From contig CM042986.1 in assembly GCA_023678885.1 (NCBI GenBank), positions 372,001-436,000 on the forward strand: a DNA stretch of 64,000 bases, written 5' to 3'. The DNA comes from Pogostemon cablin (lineage: Eukaryota > Streptophyta > Magnoliopsida > Lamiales > Lamiaceae). How positions within the stretch are numbered: position 1 is the stretch's first letter; the number at the start of each line of letters is the position of its first letter. Below, in pieces: positions 11,801 through 22,940 of this stretch. Position numbers and translations under genes: made by a program. The notes below the pieces were generated by a model that worked only from the letters and a program-made list of their open reading frames with translations, was not told where the DNA came from and did not search any database.

Positions 11801-14246
11801 TTCCAGAATGGTGCATCTGGATGAGATAGAGCTTCAGTTACAGATTTGGGCTCATCTTCAACCACATAGGTGAAGAAATCTTGACCAAAGTCTTTTTCTA
11901 CTCTAGCTCTTTTACTACGTCTTGGTTCTACACTTTCTTGGGTAGATTGAACCGTAGTACTATCTTCAAGTGATCTTTTGCTATAACTCACTTGTTCATT
12001 TGCTTTACTAGGAAATATATTTTCAAAGAATATTGCATTCCTTGACTCTATCATAGTGCCTTCAGTAATGCCAGGTATCTCTGATTTGTGAATCAGAAAT
12101 CTGTAGACACTACTATTAAGTGCATACCCAACAAATATGCAATCAACCGTTTTAGGTCCAATTTTAACTTGTTTAGGTAGTGACATTTCAACCTTGGCCA
12201 AACACCCCCATACTTTTAGGTATTTGTATGACGGTTTGGGTCCCTTTCACATTTCATAAGGAGTTTGATCCTTATATTTGTGTGCAATCTTATTCAGAAT
12301 GTGGTTAGCTGATAGGATAGCTTCCCCCCACAAGTTTTGAGGCAACCCTGAACTGATTAACATTGCGTTCATCATTTCTTTCAGAGTTCTATTCTTGCGT
12401 TCAGCAACGCCATTTGATTGAGGTGAATATGGAGCCGTTGTTTGATGTATGATACTGGATTTGGCACATATTTGTTCAAACGGTGCTACGTATTCACCAA
12501 TTCTATACTTCGAATTGTTTTAATCTGAGTATTAAGTTGATTTTCAACTTCATTCTTGTAGAGTCTGAATATTTCTAAAGCTTCATCTTTACTTCTCAAG
12601 AGATATACATAGTGAAACCTTGTGCAGTCATCAATAAAAGTAATGAAATACTTTTCCCCCCTCTAGTTGTCACAAACTTTAATTCACACATATCAGTGTG
12701 GATTAACTCTAGAGGTTTAGTGCTCCTTTCCGATGTTGGAAATGGTTGTTTTGTCATTTTTGCTTCTACATATACTTCACATTTACTTGAAGTCTCAACA
12801 TTTGCTACTTTAAGCAAATCAAGATTATTTAATCTTTTAATCGATTTAAGATTTACATGTCCCAATCTTAAATGTCATATTGAGGAGCACTCAATGATAT
12901 AAGCAGAAGTAGAAGCATTTTTATTCATAACTTTCTTGCATTCACGGCTTACAACCATAGCATTGAGCTTAAAAGGCCCATTATCAAGATAACCACGGCC
13001 CAAGAATTGGCCAAACTTGCTAAGCACTAGTTTATCAGACTCAAATACAAGCTTGAACTGATGACTAACTAGCATGGAGCCTGAGATCAGGTTCTTACGG
13101 ATGTCTGGGACATGCAACACATCCTTCAGCTTCAGTTCTTTCCCAGATGTGAGCTTCAGAGTCATGCTCCCAACACCGGCTACATCAGAAGAGGCTTGAT
13201 TCCCCATGTGCAGCTTCCTCCCTTCATCGGGCGCATAAGTGGAGAAGGCACTTTTCTCCGAGCAGACGAGACAGGTGGCGCCAGTGTCCATAATCCATTC
13301 ATTTGGATTTGCCACCAAATTGGCTTCAAAGACCACACCAGCCAAGTCATCATCAGTTAGAGCCCGTTCAACCACGTTGGCATTGTGGTTCTTGCCTTTG
13401 TTCTTCTTAGGATGATGACAATCTTTGGTCATGTGGTTAGGCTTGCCACAATTGTAGCAATCCCCACAGAACTTGGGCTTTTGCACTGGCTTTTTGCCCT
13501 TGTCGTCAGACATCTTCCTCTTTTTAGAGGGTCTCGCACGATGTTCAGTTAAGTTTGCCTTTGCCTCCATTGAGGATTGGCCAAACTTCCCATCCATCTT
13601 CCTATTGTCCTCTTCGATTCTCAGTTTGACAATTAAGTCATCTAGAGATATCTCATTTCGCTTGTGTTTGAGATAGCATTTGAAGTCCTTCTATAATGGA
13701 AGTAGCTTCCACAATCAGTTGGAACTGTTGCACTTGTTCAACCACAGATTTAGAGTCCAACATCATGAACTCCAAGTACTTGGCTATCACGTACTTCTTC
13801 GTACCGGCATCTTTCGCCTTGTACTTTTTTCCAAATATTCCCACAGCTCTTTGGATGTCTTCGTGTTTAGATACGCATGCAGTGCATCACTAAATCCACT
13901 GAGGATATAGTTCTTTCACAAGTAATCAGCGGAGGTCCACTGATCAAGAGCTATACGCTTTTGCATATCAGGCTCATTCTCATCCACCACTGGTGCAGTC
14001 TCTTCCAGGAAACTCACCAGATTCAGTGTGGTAAGGTAGAACAACATCTTTTGCTGCCACCTCTTGAAGTCAACACCCGTGAACTTTTCGGGCTTCTCCG
14101 CTGGAGCTGGAGCCACGAATGATCTCGACATCCCCATTGGAGGATACATCCTTTGGAATTCAGACCCAACAGGAGTCCCTATTAACATTAGAGGTTTCAC
14201 CCACTTTTGGGATCGATGCTCCGTCAATATCTATATCAGTTGTCAT
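8835..14246 (-). pseudogene. Copia gag-pol remnant, multiply disrupted
   Basis: Recognisable parts on the minus strand are: a gag N-terminal domain (about 13920-14135); a CX2CX4HX4C zinc knuckle (13418-13459); an aspartic protease with DTGAT (about 13274-13288); a GAG-pre-integrase segment (about 12800-12870); integrase with its 'ERKNRT' region (about 12390); reverse transcriptase (about 11180-11800); and a Copia RNase H tail down to a stop at 8835-8837. Damage includes stops at 13916-13918, 12875-12877, 12247-12249 and 9155-9157, and gag frameshifts near 13850 and 13690. The usual YVDD catalytic motif is changed to F-I-N-D at 11248-11262. A 1443-bp insertion separates reverse transcriptase from RNase H. 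It cannot make functional Pol. Confidence 0.9.
9666..11108 (-). mobile_element. Solo LTR of a second retrotransposon, nested
   Basis: The 1443-bp insert splits the Copia pol region and is flanked by the direct repeat ACAAT (9661-9665 and 11109-11113). On the minus strand it begins TGATGAGTGATATTTTCACC, and it contains C/G-rich palindromic stretches around 10790-10920 built on ACGGCCCGTG/CACGGCC. Removing the insert and one target repeat puts the flanking Copia coding halves back in the same frame. No internal coding region is present, so a solo LTR left by LTR-LTR recombination is the simplest reading. The LTR start resembles Gypsy Tat/Ogre-type elements, which is inference. The far end reads ACCAA rather than canonical CA. 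Confidence 0.72.
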
Positions 14247-14288
14247 GGTGATTGATGGGTGCAGAGGCTAGTTGTTTCTTCTTGAGAT

Positions 14289-15086
14289 TGTTGGTTTATA
14301 TGTGCACCAACCAATCACTTGACAATATTATGGATATAAATGTAGAAGGGAGAATGTACTAAATATAGTACTAACAAGATTACAAATGAAATTAAAGGAG
14401 CAGAAGCAGAGGATCTTCTTACACTTTTTTACAGAATCTTCAAGAGAACAGCGTGTAGAAGCCGAGTCAAGGTAGAACCTCTTCCCGCAAGAAGAAACAC
14501 GCCTCGGTAGTGCTCCGGTCTTGGCGGATCTTCCCCAAAGGTAAAACGGCTTTTCCTTTCCAGCGAGGCAGCACTGCAATCGCTGGAACTCCGATGAACG
14601 AAAGAAGATGGAGAATTGGATCGTAACTAAGATGCAAATGTTTTGTGATGCAAATGCTTGTTGATTGTGTTATGTTTGAATGAATGGTGAATGACCCTAT
14701 TTATAGGTGCACCATTCCACTCAGCCATAATGGTGATTGTGACGTATTAATTGCTGATTGCGTGATTTCCTCTAATCAGCAATTATGACGATTTGATTTG
14801 ATTGCGTAATTTCCTCTAATCAGCAATTATGGAGGGTTATAGCGACTAGATTCAACGAACCTACTCTAATCATCATTTATGAAAAGATTCGTAATTCGTT
14901 TTTGAGGATATCCCTCCTATATGGGACAATAATTTCGTATTAATTCTCATTACGTCTCATATAACCTCCCCAGTAAATGAGTCAAATTACACTCACCCAC
15001 TACACTAATTTAATTGTTAATTAATTTAACAATTAACTCTTACTAACCAATTAAATCCAATTTAATTTAATTAATTAATTCCTACA
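14289..15086 (-). repeat. 5' LTR of the Copia element
   Basis: This 798-bp copy is homologous to 7548-8306 and should hold the element's promoter. It ends CCTACA immediately before the right target duplication, TAATA. Confidence 0.93.
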
Positions 15087-15352
15087 TAATAGTCAAATGA
15101 AATCATTTTGGCTGATTTCGTTGCTTCTCTACTATATAGTTGTAACTTACTACTTTGTAACCTACCTCATTTACAAAATCCGCGAATATATCGCAACCTT
15201 TAAAATTTTCAGCACATCACATATTCAGTGCTCCCCCATCCCAATTATTTGTTCATAATTAATATGTTGTTTAAGGAATTTAGTATTATTAACTTACTTT
15301 TTTTTAAGGTAATGCAGCCTCTTTATTTAAAAAATGTTAATTCCTAAAAATT

Positions 15353-16075
15353 CAGGATCTTATTTGGATTTTCAAATTTATCGCGACTTTTTATTTTTGT
15401 CAATTTAATACACGATCTCTTTAATATTTTCAATTCTATCATAACCTTTTATTTATGTCAATTCAATACGTGATCTATTTAATATTTCAATTTTATCAAA
15501 ACTTGTATTTTTACAATTTTGACACACCACTTATTTTATATTTTTAATTTAATTCATTATTATTATTATAATGAATAATAATTTTTTGATTTTGAATTAA
15601 ATCTTTTCTGTAATAAATGGTAAACTGTATAATTATTCTGATCTTTCGACTTTTTTTTTTACATTTTTTTCTAAATAATAAAGGTATATATATATATTAA
15701 TAAATAAATGGACGAAATAAAATTTGTGAAGTTAACGAGGGAGTAATAATTAAAAATCTATTACAATAGCTAGTGCTAAAGATCAACACACCACTTATTT
15801 TATATTTTTAAATTTATTATTATTATTTATTTATTTAGTTTTAAAAACCCACAATTAATTAATTATAATAATAATAATAAATTGAATTGAATTGATAATA
15901 TAAAATAAGTGGTGTATCAAATTTAAAAATAAAAATTGTGATAAAATTAAAAATATGAAATAGATCACGTATTAAATTGACAAAAGTAAAATATCGTAAT
16001 AGAATTGAAAATATTAAATAAATGATGTATTGAATTGACAAAAATAAAAGGTTGTGATAAATTTGAAGGGTATGT
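15353..16075. repeat. Foldback (inverted repeat) array
   Basis: The left arm (about 15370-15600) consists of three imperfect units of roughly 55-65 bp following the pattern 'ttcaattctatcataacctttta..gtcaattcaatacgtgatctatttaatat'. The right arm (about 15845-16070) carries the same units in reverse complement. A further partial unit in direct orientation lies at about 15785-15840. No coding capacity is seen. It resembles a MITE or foldback transposon, but no clean target duplication could be fixed. Confidence 0.6.
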
Positions 16076-16285
16076 CTTGCGTGAGATCATTTTTCACATT
16101 TTAAAATAGTTATCACTTTTGCTATAAAATATTATCACTTTTTATTTATACTATAAATTGCTCATGAAATAGCATCATCACTTTTCATTAATTTATTACT
16201 CCTCACTTTTTTTATAAAAGTTGTCACTTTTTGGCCGTCTCACGTAAGCCCTTACGTGAGACGGTCTCACACAAGTCTTTTTACC
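16068..16285 (+). repeat. Dispersed non-coding repeat, copy 1
   Basis: The stretch reads 'gtgagatcattttt..atcactttt..ataaaatattatcacttttt' and closes with the palindrome CTCACGTAAGCCCTTACGTGAG, then GACGGTCTCACACAAG. The same order of motifs recurs at 47715-47970 and, reversed, at about 26087-26335. It is probably a MITE family; exact ends are uncertain. Confidence 0.5.
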
Positions 16286-17148
16286 TAATTTGAAAACCCT
16301 CTATAATCAAGATGGTGATTTTTTTAGGAATTAACCCTTTAAAAAATATAGAGAATTTTATTTATAATAGGTAGATGATTTTTTTTATTTTACAAATTAC
16401 AATGTATTTAGAAAATTATTTAATTAAGTTTTTTTTTTCATTTTTTGAATGTAAACAATTTTGTGGGATGGACAAAAGATATGGTGAACAATGTCGTGAT
16501 GAACCATTGATAGAAAATACTCCTCTCATCACACATCGGATCTTTTGCATCATTTTCGTGCATCATCTTCTATGTTACGCATTAAGTGATTGACACGTAA
16601 AAGAAGAAATAAATCCAATCATTACTCCTAAAATTTAAGGTTTAGGGTATAGTTTTCTCTCTCCTACGTATCGTTCATCTAACGATTTGACACAGGAGAT
16701 GATGTACCAAAATAACATAAAGAATCCGAGCCGCTCTCATCATGGCAGGGCGTGAATAATTAGTTTTTTATAGTGCTTAAGAAAATATAACTTTCAATAT
16801 TTTTTCGTAGTGTTTAAAGTTAGTTTAGTATTTTTAAATAATAAATAAAGTATAAATTAAACATGTTATGTGTTATAAAAATAAATAATAATTTTAAAAT
16901 TAAAATGAACAGTGTTAGAATGTTTTCACCCAATTAGAATTGTCTATATATTAGACGAACTAAGATGAAAATTTTTCCGAATAGAGAGAATACTACTCTT
17001 GAAAATAGAGTGGGAAAAAGTAGATTATATATGGGTGGATAGTAGCTAGGGATGAGTTATAAATGGGCAATTTAAGCCTTACTATATAGATGGGCTAACC
17101 TGAAAATACAGTGGAGTTGATCATTGAGTTTTTTTAGGTCATCATGAA

Positions 17149-17224
<76 letters not shown>

Positions 17225-19258
17225 CATAGTTAATTAATTAGTCTAGTTTTTAAAAGATCCTCTATATTTTATCAATTAAAACGAAAAAAAATCACAAAAT
17301 TGTGGCTTTGATCCCAACCCTAAAAGTTAAATCCAGCCATTTCATTAAATATCTCTATTAAATTTTGATTAGAGAAGTACACATTCAAAAATGAATAAAT
17401 CATAAAGCCAAAGAGAACTAGGATTTGTTTTACCATGATCATTTGATCAATTTACCATAATAAGGAATAAAATTGCTACTTGTAAATTCAAAGGTTTAGT
17501 ATGGGGAGTCCCTATAGTCTATAGATGAAAGAATTATTAATTGCTGTTTTTTTTTAATAAAAATAAATAAATAGAGGATATGAAAGTTGGGGCCATCTCT
17601 CTTTAATAGGTACAACAAAAGGGTGTGGTCCTTTTGTGTGTGATGCGATTCTTTACTTTGATACAAACTCATCCAAATACGTAATTACAGTAATTAATTA
17701 TGATTATTAGGTTTAGAGCAAAACCCCACCAAAACCCCATGTCTTCTTGATCTAATTTCACGACTTATGTATTCTTCAGGGGTCCACCTCCTTTTCACTA
17801 TTTCCCTACTCATGCCACCTTATCCTTATGTTAATATCATAATTTCATGCCTTCCTCGTTATCATTTAATAAATTTCAATTTACATAAGTTTATTATTAT
17901 TAACTAAAGAATTGGAACGACTTCACATGAGTAACATGAGAGATTTTTATTTAATTATTACTAAAGATATTATTTTAATTAAAAATATTATTATTTTTAT
18001 TTGTATAAAAATTTGTTTATGATATAATTCATTATTTTCACAAATTAATATGACAAAGTAAATATCAATTTTGTTATATTATGATCAAATAAATTTAATT
18101 GATTATATATATGTTACATTTTGTAATCAGAATCATCTTTTTACTAATTAAGATAATTATATGAACACCAGTTAATGATTGAGCATGGTTGTCAAACAAA
18201 ACGCCTCCTCTCCTCCTCACATGCAAGTGGACCGGAGCGACGCTAACAATTTAACTAATTAATTAATCTAATATTATATTAAATAATCACCCATCTAAAA
18301 ATTTAAATTATTAATAAAAATGATATTAATATTTAATCACTTATTCTAAAAACCTTGTCACGTAAATGAGGCAAAGTCTTTTGTACTGTAAAAATTTCAC
18401 CATAAAATTTAATTTGATCGTAAATTTTATATTTATTAAATTTGTTTACATTATATATGCATAAGTGAAATTTGAAGTAAAAAAAAAAAACCAACTGAAC
18501 TTGGATAGGGACTCAATATTAGGCAATATTGAGCATACATATATATAATTAATTATTTAATCTGGATTCACCGGTTCAAAATTGGAAATTCAAGTACTGA
18601 AAGGACTCGAATAATTCATGAATTTTATATCTTTAAATCAATACACAAATTATTCTTTGATTAAATAATTTATTCATACTCAATCTTCTGATGTGATATT
18701 TGTAACAAATCATGCCCTACATAATTCCACAACTTTATAGGAGTATATATTTAACTTGTTATTAAAATTTTGAGAGATGAAACCATGCAATCGGATGTAT
18801 ATTTAACTTATTTAAGTATTGAAAATGAGATTAGAAAGAAGGGAATATAAAATTTTACACTAATAAAAAATTGTTAGGACTTTGTCAATTCCTTAACTAT
18901 GAGAAAGATAATGTGGTACTAACTCTTCAGCGTTAAAGCATATATTTATTTTTTAGGTAGACTAAGAGATATAGTATTTTAAGAGTAGTGAATTAAGAAA
19001 TATTAATATTAGTGAATAGTTATGTTAGTGTTGTGTGTGGGCCCCATGTAACATAGTTAATTATTTTGTGTGGATTTTATTTGAGATAAATTAAAATAAA
19101 AAATATAAACCTTCATGCAGGACAGAGAGAGTGACATTTTTATAATATAGCAATATGAGTGTTAATACTAAGAGTTGTTTTCATTTGGCATAAACACTTG
19201 TATAAATCGAGTTCACGATGTAAATTATATGATTCATCTTCTAATTTTATATACCTTA
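16286..19258. other. AT-rich spacer with a long (AT)n tract
   Basis: The main feature is an uninterrupted AT dinucleotide run at 17151-17221. No exon, domain or RNA gene was recognised. Confidence 0.6.
17151..17221. repeat. (AT)n microsatellite
   Basis: About 35 perfect AT dinucleotides in a row. Confidence 0.95.
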
Positions 19259-19260
19259 TA

Positions 19261-19342
19261 CTCCCTCCATCTCAGGTAATGAGGGCCGGAGACTTATGTT
19301 AACTATAAGGTCTCCGACCCTCATTACTTGGGACGGAGGGAG
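19261..19342. mobile_element. 82-bp hairpin MITE, TA target site
   Basis: Left CTCCCTCCATCTCAGGTAAT and right ATTACTTGGGACGGAGGGAG are near-perfect inverted repeats that extend almost to the centre, with TA on both sides (19259-19260 and 19343-19344). Folded, it forms one long stem. The short, fully palindromic form fits Stowaway-like MITEs. Confidence 0.8.
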
Positions 19343-19688
19343 TATATTTCTAGAACTCTCCATTTAAATGGTTTGTAAGTAACTTATACTCCCTCCGTCC
19401 CTCGAAGTACTTCACGTATTGTTGTGCGCGGAGTTTAAGAAAAAATTGTTATTTTATGTATAAAGTAAGAAAGAGAATAAGTATTTTAATTAATTTAATG
19501 AAAATGGCGTGTAAAGTTATTGGAATGTGTGAAAAAGTATGTATTATTATAGTGTATTTTTTACCATTTTTAGTAAAAGTAAAGTGTGAAATATTTTGTG
19601 GAGGGATGAAAAAAGAAAGTGTGAAATATTTTGGGGATGGAGGGAGTATATTTCTAGAACTCTCCATTTAAATGGTTTGTAAGTAATT
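19343..19688. repeat. Direct repeat bracketing a MITE
   Basis: The roughly 40-base sequence 'TATATTTCTAGAACTCTCCA..ATGGTTTGTAAGTAA' follows the first MITE (19343-19384) and is repeated after the second (19647-19688). MITE plus flank therefore occur as a tandem pair. Confidence 0.85.
19389..19646. mobile_element. 258-bp MITE, TA target site
   Basis: It begins CTCCCTCCGTCCC and ends GGGATGGAGGGAG, flanked by TA. The inner sequence is AT-rich and non-coding, and includes a repeated 'gaaagtgtgaaatattttg' stretch. It has the same termini as the neighbouring 82-bp MITE but a different interior. Confidence 0.75.
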
Positions 19689-19689
19689 T

Positions 19690-21534
19690 AGAAAGAAATA
19701 AAAGAATAAATGGAAGTATTGTTGAGAGGAAGCAGTGCATGCATGTTATTAGTTAATGCATGAGGTAAGAGGAGCAATGCATGTGGGCTGCCTGAATTGA
19801 CCAGTCTCCCAGTCCCAGGTGTAGCATGCAATTGCAATTTCACCACACTGCTCTGCTCTGCTCTACTAAAGTATGCTTTCCTAGGATTCTGATCCCTATC
19901 ACCTTAACTTTATCACTCCAAACAGTCTAATTAAGAAAATTAACTTTGTCACCGTGTATTTATACGCATATGTGAATGTTAATTAAGAATTTTTTTTTTA
20001 TTGAGATAAGTAGTAATTATTTTAAAAATATTATTTTTATCACTTTAAATAATAATATATTATATTTTAAATAAAAAATATGAGTGCATCGTACATAAAA
20101 TTCAGACAAGACAAGTTCAAACATTAAATATAATTCATAAGATTATTTAAACAAACTAAAATTTCAATATTTAATAAATGATATTTTGCTAACTTTTAAC
20201 ATCTAAAATTTCTAATCCAGCTACTACTATAACAACAATCTACACATGTGAAATATCCTATTAGTGATCTCATTATATTTACTTTTTAAAAGTTTTTCAA
20301 ATACTAGCTTTTTCTGGTTTTAATAATTTTTTCCCCAACATACCTATCACTAAATTAGATTTCTCAAAAGCATAATTCTTTTTTTTTTTACCAACAATAT
20401 GCCGCTTAGCAAATTAGAACGATAACGGTAAGGAATTAGATTACGTCATGTAAATTTTAATCAATCAAAAAAATTAAAAAAACTATATATATACATATAT
20501 TATCCACTAACGACAGTTCTTGGGACAAATCAAGATGTCCTTTTTTTTCCATTCGTCCACTTAACAAGAAAGAATACCCTTTTGAAAAATAAACCTTAAC
20601 TATGAAATTTTGCTACTTCCACATCCAATATATTTATACACACTTTTTTTTACAAAATATCTCAAGTATTTATGCAAATATCATAATAGTAAAAATACAC
20701 TGTACATCTTATCAATTTTTTATATTTTGTTCATCAATTTTAACAATTTTTTTATACTTTATTCATTATTTTTAATAATTTTATATACTTTTTCTTTTTA
20801 AATTATTAATTCATCCCCACTTTTTTTTATATTATAACATATTTAAAAATAATATTTTTTTAATCTTTGTGCCCATATAAACATATATAATTAAATAAGT
20901 GGGAGGCCGGAGGGGTATATGTTTCCCATCAGGAGCCAAGTATTCAGAAGATATTAATATGATCTTTTGAGATTATTTTAGCCATTCTGAATCGTTTTCA
21001 TAATTAATTGAAAAAGTGACGTTATTTACGTATTAAAGTATGTCTATTATTTAGATAAAGTATGTTTAATGTTTGTTAAAGTATGTTAGATTATGTATTG
21101 TGTTATAATTTGATTTATTATTGACATACTTTAAATGCAAATAAGCATATTTTATCTATACAATAAGCATATTTTACTGATGGGTCAACTCGTCTCATAC
21201 CCGACTCACAATAGGGTGTCTCTTAATGAATATATAAAATTGAATGAAATGTTTTTGGATATTTATTTAAAAATATAAGTTGTATATATTTCATTCGCAT
21301 CCATTTGACAATTATTAATGGTGAAATGTAAACATGCTAAATTTTGTGTGTTTGCATGTGTGAAATGTTAAAATAAATTATGTACAGGTTTCATTTAATT
21401 ACAAGTTTGCCCATTTAATATTACGTTTAGAGAAACTATAATATTTCCAAGAGTTAGATCACATGTAAATATGTTACTCCTCGTGTCATATTTGTGAAAT
21501 TAACTTTCACACTTATCATTTTTTCCATTTTATA
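19690..21534. other. AT-rich spacer, no gene seen
   Basis: No recognisable coding sequence or RNA. 'CTGCTCTGCTCTGCTCTAC' near 19850 is a short local repeat. Confidence 0.6.
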
Positions 21535-21718
21535 CTCCCTCGTCGTATCCATTTTACTATTTTTGACGTCCGCTTCAAAGATATTCATTTCTCCTATTTA
21601 GTACACAATATGACTCACCACTTCCCTCTAATACAACTACTCACTTTACATATAATAATAATACTTCTTAATCCACGTGCAAAAAGCAAATGGATACCTT
21701 AGAACTGGATAGAGAGAG
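21535..21718. mobile_element. TA-flanked MITE
   Basis: It begins CTCCCTCGTCGTATCCATTT and ends AACTGGATAGAGAGAG between TA dinucleotides. It has internal similarity in opposite orientation to the next element (shared 'aactactcac..tataataataatactt'). Confidence 0.65.
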
Positions 21719-21745
21719 TATTAAATTGTACCATCAAAAAAAATA

Positions 21746-21951
21746 CTCCCTCTAACCAATCCAAAGGTAATTATTTGTTTTTTACGCTTAGATTAAGTAG
21801 TATTATTATTATTATATGTGTAGTGGGTAGTTATAATAGTGGGAAATTGTGAGCCATGTGATGTACTTATTTACTAAAAAATGAATATGAATACATTTCG
21901 ATTGAACGCCCAAAATGGTAAAATTGATACCTTTAGACTGGACGAAGGGAG
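21746..21951. mobile_element. TA-flanked MITE, inverted relative to its neighbour
   Basis: It begins CTCCCTCTAACCAATCC and ends AGACTGGACGAAGGGAG between TA dinucleotides. Its interior matches the reverse complement of 21535-21718, so two copies of one family lie head to head 27 bp apart. Confidence 0.65.
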
Positions 21952-22329
21952 TATATCATATCAACTTTTAATTTTATTAGTACATTTTAATTACAAATTT
22001 TTAATTTTTATTAAACATACATAACATACTTTATAATTTATTTATTACTCAAACTAAATTATCTTTAAAAAATTATAATAAAATTAATTAAAATGTGGGA
22101 TGTAAATGAGAGAGTTGTTAAAGTGGTTGATCGTCCGGTCCAAACTCCAAAAAGCCATATGCTAAGGATCATTAATTGCGTTAGTTAGGCGCAGTGGGTC
22201 CCACCAAAACCAAAGAAATCTAGTTCAGATTGTGTTTAATTTAACTAAGCTTGATTTCTAATTATGCAACACATCTCCCTTCCATTCCACATAATATGTT
22301 TATAAATTCAGAATTCATTAAATGTTTAC
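21952..22329. other. Spacer, nothing recognised
   Basis: AT-rich sequence with no recognisable feature. Confidence 0.6.
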
Positions 22330-22940
22330 AATAATTGAGAGAGATTAATTTCATAAAATTGAAACACGAGCAGAGACTTTGGTCACTGACTCCCAAGTGC
22401 CAAGCCCAATTTGATGGCTTTCGCTGTTGCCTATGTTAAGCATTTGGCCAGAAGGGCCCACGAGGGACTGTACACGCGTCAACCATTCATCCCCTTAAGC
22501 ACACAAAAGGGCAGAAGATTCGCCGGCCTGATGGGTGGGGCCCGGCTGTCCAATCACTGTATTTTAGATTTTTAGGAGAGCCGTGTAGTGTGGGTGCAAT
22601 TCCAAGAAGAAGTGGGCCCGCCCACAGAGAAAAACGAAAATGGCCAAAAAAGTCAAGAAAGTAGCCAATGGGAGCGCAGACGTGTTGCCATCACCAACTG
22701 CTTTCCAATTTATTATCTCGACCCCCCGGTCACTGTCGGCAAGCCACGTGTCGACCATCCGACCCCTATCACCTGACGCTGGACTCCTCTCTTACGTCCT
22801 CGACACGTCACCTTTCTCCGTCATTTTCCGATCATGCCCCCTAATTTTTCTATTCTTTTGTTTTCTTCCCCTCAAATTTTTCTCTCTGTTTTTTCTCCAT
22901 CACAATGTTTTTCTATTCGTATTAATAATCATATACTAAT
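22330..22940 (+). promoter_or_regulatory. Promoter-like island without a visible gene
   Basis: This is a sharp local rise in GC within AT-rich DNA. It contains GCCACGTGTCG with a G-box (22745-22750), CGACACGTCACC (22801-22812) and TTACGTCC, all ACGT-core elements of the bZIP/bHLH type. A C/T-rich leader-like tract follows (22815-22905). These are features of a plant proximal promoter and 5' UTR. No exon with coding potential follows up to about 29 kb. It may drive a non-coding RNA, or be the stranded promoter of a lost gene. Confidence 0.35.

Larger units (their letters stand above)
7548..15086 (-). mobile_element. Full-length Copia LTR retrotransposon, dead
   Basis: The element is 7539 bp with two LTRs, both starting TGTTGGTTTA on the plus strand and ending TTCCTACA. 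A perfect 5-bp target duplication, TAATA, lies at 7543-7547 and 15087-15091. Coding order on the minus strand is gag, protease, integrase, reverse transcriptase, RNase H, which is the Copia order. The right LTR is therefore the 5' LTR. The coding region carries stops and frameshifts, and a foreign solo LTR (9666-11108) is nested in it. The two LTRs differ at many scattered sites, mostly transitions, plus a short insertion/deletion, so the insertion is not recent. I did not recognise an initiator-Met primer site next to the 5' LTR. Confidence 0.93.

Noticed and set aside
22564..22939. Frames of 62-99 codons in the GC-richer island
   Set aside because: Promoter-like composition explains the lack of stops; there is no domain and no splice-supported extension.
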